Positions 32,645 to 35,904 of a stretch of DNA of 35,904 nucleotides are shown in pieces. The notes under the pieces were generated by a model. The model saw nothing but the letters and a program-made list of their open reading frames with translations. It searched no databases and was not told where the DNA came from. How positions within the stretch are numbered: the stretch's first letter is position 1; each line of letters starts with the position of its first letter. A program made the position numbers and the translations under genes. Source of the DNA: Clostridia bacterium (GTDB lineage Bacteria; Bacillota; Clostridia; Christensenellales; Borkfalkiaceae). Location of the stretch: positions 1 through 35,904 of the forward strand of contig JAGAOR010000036.1 in NCBI GenBank assembly GCA_017623605.1. Reading direction: 5' to 3'.

Positions 32645-32684
32645 AAACAGGGAAATCGGGGCTTTTGCCCCGATTTCCCTGTTT
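32645..32684 (+). terminator. Hairpin terminator after rnpB
   Basis: A perfect 18-bp stem AAACAGGGAAATCGGGGC (32645-32662) with its complement (32667-32684) and a TTTT loop. The T run after the stem is short, and the first sigK-side palindrome begins inside the last bases. Confidence 0.85.
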
Positions 32685-32733
32685 TATGTCAGACATAGGT
32701 GTTATGCCTGACATAATTATATCGTCAGACATA
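32685..32733. repeat. Three tandem copies of the TATGTCWGACATA palindrome
   Basis: TATGTCAGACATA (32685-32697), TATGCCTGACATA (32703-32715) and ATCGTCAGACATA (32721-32733), each starting 18 bases after the last. They lie between the rnpB terminator and the putative sigK promoter, 25 bases upstream of its -35 region. The same motif with the same period occurs before ynbB. Confidence 0.78.
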
Positions 32734-32758
32734 GTAATAAATTTAAAAAAAGTTCTGC

Positions 32759-32787
32759 ATAGTACAAACCGTATAAAACATACGATA
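32759..32787 (+). promoter_or_regulatory. Candidate sigma-E-type (mother-cell) promoter of sigK
   Basis: CATACGATA at 32779-32787 resembles the -10 element used by mother-cell sigma factors (sigma-E CATACANT, sigma-K CATAnnnTA). An ATA at 32759-32761 lies 17 bases upstream. No good sigma-A promoter is visible here, and the start codon is about 45 bases downstream. Confidence 0.4.
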
Positions 32788-32832
32788 GAGAGAAATTCCG
32801 AAACAAATACGCGGAAGGGAGGGCAAAAAAAT

Positions 32833-33534
32833 ATGCTTTTGGATTTTCTCTGGTTGATTTTAGGTAAGATTGTATTTTTTACGGGTGCGATCGGGAATAA
32901 AAATTCCTTTCCAAAGCCCTTGTCGAAAGAAGAGGAGGAAAGATATTTAGCGCTTGCGGCCGGGGGCGATAAATCGGCGAGGGATACGCTCGTGAAGCAT
33001 AATATGCGGCTCGTAGCGCATATTGCGAAAAAATATGCAGGCGCGGCGGAAACGGACGATCTTCTTTCTGTGGGGAGTATTGGGCTTATCAAAGCGATCG
33101 GGACGTATCACGCGGGGCGCGGCACGACGCTTGCCACGTACACCGCACGCTGCATTGAAAACGAGATACTTATGCTAATTCGCGCAAATAAGAAGCATAA
33201 AAACAATCTTTCTTTATCCGATCCCGTAGGCACGGATAAGGACGAGAACGAGCTAACGCTTATGGATTTGCTTTTTGAAAAGGAGGATTGCGTTTTTGAG
33301 CAGGTTGAGAGATCGGTGCAAAGAGAAAAATTGCTCGAACAGATTAAAAGGGTATTAACGGATAGAGAATTTACCATTCTTTGTTTGCGTTACGCGTTAA
33401 AAGGCGGTATACCGCTTCCGCAACGGGAAGTGGCGAACGTATTGAAAATTTCCCGTTCGTACATATCCCGCATTGAAAAACACGCGATAGAGAAGCTGCG
33501 GGCAAAGCTTCGCGCGGAAGATTTTATGGAATAA
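32833..33534 (+). CDS. sigK: RNA polymerase sporulation sigma factor, pro-sigma-K
   Basis: A 233-residue sigma-70-family protein. The N-terminus MLLDFLWLILGKIVFFTGAI is a hydrophobic pro-sequence like that cleaved from pro-sigma-K by SpoIVFB. It is followed by SFPKPLSKEEEERYLALAAGGD, region 2 (NMRLVAHIAKKY, DLLSVGSIGLIKAI, ATYTARCIENEILMLIR) and region 4 (LPQREVANVLKISRSYISRIEKHAIEKL). AGGGAGG precedes the ATG at 32833; a longer frame starts inside the rnpB terminator and is rejected. The gene is whole, with no skin-type insertion. It drives late mother-cell genes for coat and cortex, so the organism, or its recent ancestor, forms spores. Confidence 0.92.
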   Translation: MLLDFLWLILGKIVFFTGAIGNKNSFPKPLSKEEEERYLALAAGGDKSARDTLVKHNMRLVAHIAKKYAGAAETDDLLSVGSIGLIKAIGTYHAGRGTTLATYTARCIENEILMLIRANKKHKNNLSLSDPVGTDKDENELTLMDLLFEKEDCVFEQVERSVQREKLLEQIKRVLTDREFTILCLRYALKGGIPLPQREVANVLKISRSYISRIEKHAIEKLRAKLRAEDFME

Positions 33535-33540
33535 ACGGTT

Positions 33541-33573
33541 GCGCCGCTTTAAACAGCGGCGCGTCTTTTTTTT
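33541..33573 (+). terminator. Terminator of sigK
   Basis: Stem GCGCCGCT/AGCGGCGC with loop TTAAAC, followed by GTC and a run of T. Confidence 0.9.
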
Positions 33574-33635
33574 GCAAAGGAAATAAAAAAAATTTCAAAA
33601 ATTTCCAAAAAGCGAAAAAATGTGCCGTCGCACAG

Positions 33636-33664
33636 TTGAAATTTTTAAAAAAATATGTTATACT
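33636..33664 (+). promoter_or_regulatory. Sigma-A promoter of the NifU-like/GGGtGRT operon
   Basis: TTGAAA (33636-33641), 17-base spacer, TATACT (33659-33664). A small inverted repeat TGTGC/GCACA (33621-33634) ends next to the -35 box. The leader is about 78 bases and contains a nine-codon frame (33689-33718, MKNGFPHTK) behind CGGGAGA; its meaning is unclear. Confidence 0.75.
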
Positions 33665-33748
33665 GTAAATTGTCGGGAGAAAAAGCTTATGAAAAACGGC
33701 TTTCCGCATACGAAATGAAGAAAAAAATATTTTGGAGGAATTTCATTT

Positions 33749-34459
33749 ATGACAATATCACAAGATGTTGCTCAAATGTTCTGCGTTGCAAAAGGCGCAG
33801 GCGTTGCTCGTCATGAAAACGCTGCTATTCCCGAAGAAGGCAAGTGGGTTCACGCGAAAGAAATCAAAGATATTAGCGGTTTTACGCACGGTATCGGTTG
33901 GTGCGCACCTCAACAGGGCGCTTGTAAGTTAAGCTTGAATATCAAGCAAGGTATCATTCAAGAAGCGCTCGTAGAAACGATCGGTTGTTCGGGTATGACG
34001 CATTCGGCGGCTATGGCTGCGGAAATTTTGCCCGGGAAAACGCCGCTCGAAGCGTTGAATACCGACCTTGTTTGCGACGCGATCAATACGGCGATGAGAG
34101 AGCTTTTCTTGCAAATCGTTTACGGCAGATCGCAGTCTGCGTTCTCCGACGACGGTCTTTCGATCGGCGCGGGACTTGAAGATCTTGGCAAAGGACACCG
34201 TTCGCAGGTGGGTACGATGTATTCCACTCTTCAAAAGGGCGTTAGATACTTGGAAATGGCGGAGGGCTACGTTACCCGTCTTGCGCTTGACGCAAACAAC
34301 GAGGTAATCGGTTACGAATTCGTTTCGCTCGGTAAAATGACCGACTTTATTAAAAAGGGTATGGAGCCCAACGAAGCGTATCAAAAAGCGATGGGGCACT
34401 ACGGCAGATTTAGTGAAGAACAGGGCGCGGTTAAGTTTATCGACCCTCGTAAGGAATAA
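33749..34459 (+). CDS. NifU/IscU-like iron-sulfur scaffold protein
   Basis: A 236-residue protein with an IscU-like core: GACKLSLNIKQGIIQEALVETIGCSGMTHSAAMAAEILPGKTPLEAL, then LVCDAI. Cys58, Cys79 and Cys110 fall at the spacing of the three cluster-ligand cysteines of IscU/NifU, and Cys51 is an extra one. An N-terminal ~45 residues and a C-terminal ~90 residues (SQVGTMYSTLQKGVRYLEMAEGYVTRLALD and on) are not part of IscU. The family is always found with GGGtGRT proteins and its client is unknown. TGGAGG lies 10 bases before the ATG. It is co-transcribed with the next gene, 18 bases downstream. Confidence 0.82.
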   Translation: MTISQDVAQMFCVAKGAGVARHENAAIPEEGKWVHAKEIKDISGFTHGIGWCAPQQGACKLSLNIKQGIIQEALVETIGCSGMTHSAAMAAEILPGKTPLEALNTDLVCDAINTAMRELFLQIVYGRSQSAFSDDGLSIGAGLEDLGKGHRSQVGTMYSTLQKGVRYLEMAEGYVTRLALDANNEVIGYEFVSLGKMTDFIKKGMEPNEAYQKAMGHYGRFSEEQGAVKFIDPRKE

Positions 34460-34477
34460 TAGAGGAGGAAAAAGCAA

Positions 34478-35476
34478 ATGTCATTATTTGAAGGTTATGA
34501 AAGAAGAATCGATAAAATCAACGGCGTCTTGAAAGAATACGGCATTTCTTCGGTGGAAGAATGTAAAGACATCTGCCTTGCCAAAGGCGTAGATTGCGAT
34601 AAGATCGTTCGCGCGGGACAACCTATCTGCTTTGAAAACGCAGTTTGGGCGTACACGGTAGGTTCGGCGATCGCCATTAAGAAAGGTTGCACGAAAGCTT
34701 CGGACGCAGCAGCGGCGATCGGTATCGGCTTGCAAGCGTTCTGTATCCCCGGCTCGGTTGCGCAAAACAGACAAGTAGGTCTTGGACACGGTAACCTTGG
34801 CGCAATGCTTCTCTCCGACGAAACGGAATGCTTCTGCTTCCTTGCAGGACACGAATCGTTTGCGGCGGCAGAGGGTGCAATTTCGATCGCTCTCAATGCA
34901 AATAAAGTAAGAAAGAACCCTCTTCGCGTGGTTTTGAACGGTTTGGGTAAGGACGCGGCGTATATCATTTCGAGAATTAACGGCTTCACGTTCGTTGAAA
35001 CGGAATTTGATCCCGCTTCCGAAACGGTGAAAGTTGTTTACGAAAAAGCGTTCTCCGAGGGCGATAGAGCGAAAGTAAAATGCTACGGCGCAGATTCCGT
35101 ACCCGAAGGCGTTGCGATTATGAAACTTGAAAACGTAGGCGTTTCGATCACGGGTAACTCCACGAACCCCACGCGTTTCCAACACCCCGTCGCAGGCACG
35201 TATAAAAAATGGTGCAACGAAAACGGCGTGAAATATTTCTCCGTTGCAAGTGGCGGCGGTACGGGTAGAACGCTCCACCCCGACAATATGGCGGCAGGTC
35301 CTGCTTCCTACGGTATGACGGATACGATGGGTAGAATGCATAGCGACGCGCAGTTCGCAGGTTCTTCCTCCGTTCCCGCGCACGTAGAAATGATGGGCTT
35401 GATCGGTGCTGGTAACAACCCCATGGTTGGTATGACGGTTGCTTGCGCAGTTGCTATCGAAGAAGCAATGAAATAA
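34478..35476 (+). CDS. GGGtGRT family protein
   Basis: A 332-residue protein carrying the eponymous motif: SVASGGGTGRTLHPDNMAAGPASYG at about 253-277, followed by MHSDAQFAGSSSVPAHVEMMGLIGAGNNPMVGMTVACAVAIEEAM. The protein is strongly conserved in style, alanine and glycine rich, with many cysteines (for example ECKDICLAKGVDC, GQPICFENAVW). It has no signal peptide or obvious membrane helix. The family occurs in anaerobic bacteria and some archaea next to the NifU-like scaffold, and its biochemical function is not established. AGAGGAGG precedes the ATG. The stop overlaps the terminator hairpin. Confidence 0.9.
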   Translation: MSLFEGYERRIDKINGVLKEYGISSVEECKDICLAKGVDCDKIVRAGQPICFENAVWAYTVGSAIAIKKGCTKASDAAAAIGIGLQAFCIPGSVAQNRQVGLGHGNLGAMLLSDETECFCFLAGHESFAAAEGAISIALNANKVRKNPLRVVLNGLGKDAAYIISRINGFTFVETEFDPASETVKVVYEKAFSEGDRAKVKCYGADSVPEGVAIMKLENVGVSITGNSTNPTRFQHPVAGTYKKWCNENGVKYFSVASGGGTGRTLHPDNMAAGPASYGMTDTMGRMHSDAQFAGSSSVPAHVEMMGLIGAGNNPMVGMTVACAVAIEEAMK

Positions 35477-35499
35477 GCCTTTATTTATAAGGCTTTTAG
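35475..35499 (+). terminator. Terminator of the GGGtGRT operon
   Basis: Stem AAGCCTT/AAGGCTT with a 7-base AT loop, beginning at the stop codon and followed by TT and, after AGCGTG, a T run. Confidence 0.7.
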
Positions 35500-35564
35500 C
35501 GTGTTTTTTGGCTTTTATAAGACATTGTAAAAATCAAATCGCGAAAAATTAATAACAAAAAAGT

Positions 35565-35604
35565 GGAACACATCATTTTAGAGAAATCTATTGTGATGTG
35601 TTCC
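35565..35604. repeat. Nested palindrome before the integrase gene
   Basis: Outer arms GGAACACATCA (35565-35575) and TGATGTGTTCC (35594-35604); between them an inner hairpin TAGA-GAAA-TCTA (35579-35590). It is followed by TATTTTTATAT, so it may act as a terminator or attenuator for the recombinase, or mark the end of a mobile element. Confidence 0.65.
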
Positions 35605-35637
35605 TATTTTTATATACAAATTCAGGAGATTTTTACA

Positions 35638-35904
35638 ATGAAAAAATTAAAAATGACGGCTACGAAAGGACTGACTTTTGAAGAAGGTTGCAACAAGTAT
35701 TTGGAATATTGTCGGCAAAGAAATTTACGTGAAGGGACGATAAAGCATTATTGTCAAAGCTATGGATATTTCTATAAATATTTTGATAGGAATATGCCTG
35801 TAAGTGATATTGATTCTAATACCTATAAAGATTACGTTTTGTATTTGAAATCGAGTTTGCATAACGACGTCAGCATAAATTCGTATTTACGTGATTTGAT
35901 TACG
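35638..35904 (+). CDS. Tyrosine recombinase/integrase, 3' end outside the window
   Basis: The first 89 residues of a site-specific recombinase, starting behind CAGGAGA (9 bases upstream of the ATG). The visible part is the SAM-like core-binding domain: LTFEEGCNKYLEYCRQRNLREGTIKHY, then YFYKYFDRNMPVSDIDSNTYKDYVLYLK. The catalytic domain (Arg-His-Arg-Tyr) would lie beyond the window, so activity cannot be judged. Base composition from about 35500 is clearly richer in A and T than the genes before it, and codon use shifts (AAA, TAT, GAT, TTG preferred). It probably belongs to an integrative or transposon-like element whose left edge lies between 35500 and 35638. Confidence 0.82.
   Translation, partial: MKKLKMTATKGLTFEEGCNKYLEYCRQRNLREGTIKHYCQSYGYFYKYFDRNMPVSDIDSNTYKDYVLYLKSSLHNDVSINSYLRDLIT

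Noticed and set aside
33689-33718. A nine-codon frame (MKNGFPHTK) in the leader of the NifU-like gene.
   Set aside because: It has a modest ribosome site but no run of regulatory codons and no clear terminator/antiterminator pair behind it.

Overview
The window looks like a chromosomal segment of an endospore-forming, anaerobic member of the Clostridia (Firmicutes). The grounds are a sporulation sigma-K gene with its pro-sequence, AGGAGG-type ribosome sites, canonical TTGACA-17-TATAAT promoters, the miaB-mutS-mutL-miaA-ynbB gene order, a ThiI without a rhodanese domain, and a NifU-like/GGGtGRT pair typical of strict anaerobes. Genus and species cannot be read from the sequence. Most of the window is ordinary core genome, but several enzymes carry altered active sites and two loci look unusual.

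Layout. (1) 1-4.2 kb, plus strand: the 3' part of purB, then a tight cassette of HPr-kinase-like kinase, PqqD-like chaperone, S26-type peptidase and ABC exporter. This resembles a peptide-modification/export system, but no precursor peptide is visible. (2) 4.2-7.2 kb, minus strand: tRNA-Val(GAC) and a very large protein with an N-terminal PadR domain, a coiled coil of roughly 550 residues and four C-terminal membrane helices. (3) 7.3-17.6 kb, plus strand: acyl-ACP thioesterase, a divergent ArgJ, a 42-residue small protein with its own promoter and terminator, CarA, a CarB-DapF fusion, a small membrane protein, a cysteine desulfurase and ThiI. (4) 17.7-19.9 kb, minus strand: a class A penicillin-binding protein. 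(5) 20.0-28.2 kb, plus strand: the miaB-mutS-mutL-miaA-ynbB run. (6) 28.3-30.2 kb, minus strand: sfp-type transferase, MTA/SAH nucleosidase and ung. (7) 30.2-32.1 kb: a C_GCAxxG_C_C redox protein (plus) convergent with pyruvate kinase (minus). (8) 32.3-35.5 kb, plus strand: RNase P RNA, sigK, the NifU-like protein and the GGGtGRT protein. (9) 35.5-35.9 kb: an AT-richer segment with a nested palindrome and the start of a tyrosine recombinase, probably the edge of a mobile element.

The strongest anomaly is the argJ-carA-carB/dapF block. ArgJ has lost several conserved motifs. CarA lacks the glutaminase cysteine (Gly) and the catalytic histidine (Ala). CarB is intact but is fused in frame to a diaminopimelate epimerase domain whose first catalytic cysteine is also Gly. 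This suggests an ammonia-using carbamoyl-phosphate synthase carrying a non-epimerising, perhaps ligand-sensing, DapF module. A second anomaly is a 13-bp palindrome, TATGTCWGACATA, iterated at 18-bp spacing in front of ynbB (two copies) and sigK (three copies), with degenerate copies in the padR-like leader. All functional assignments come from reading motifs; no database search was possible.
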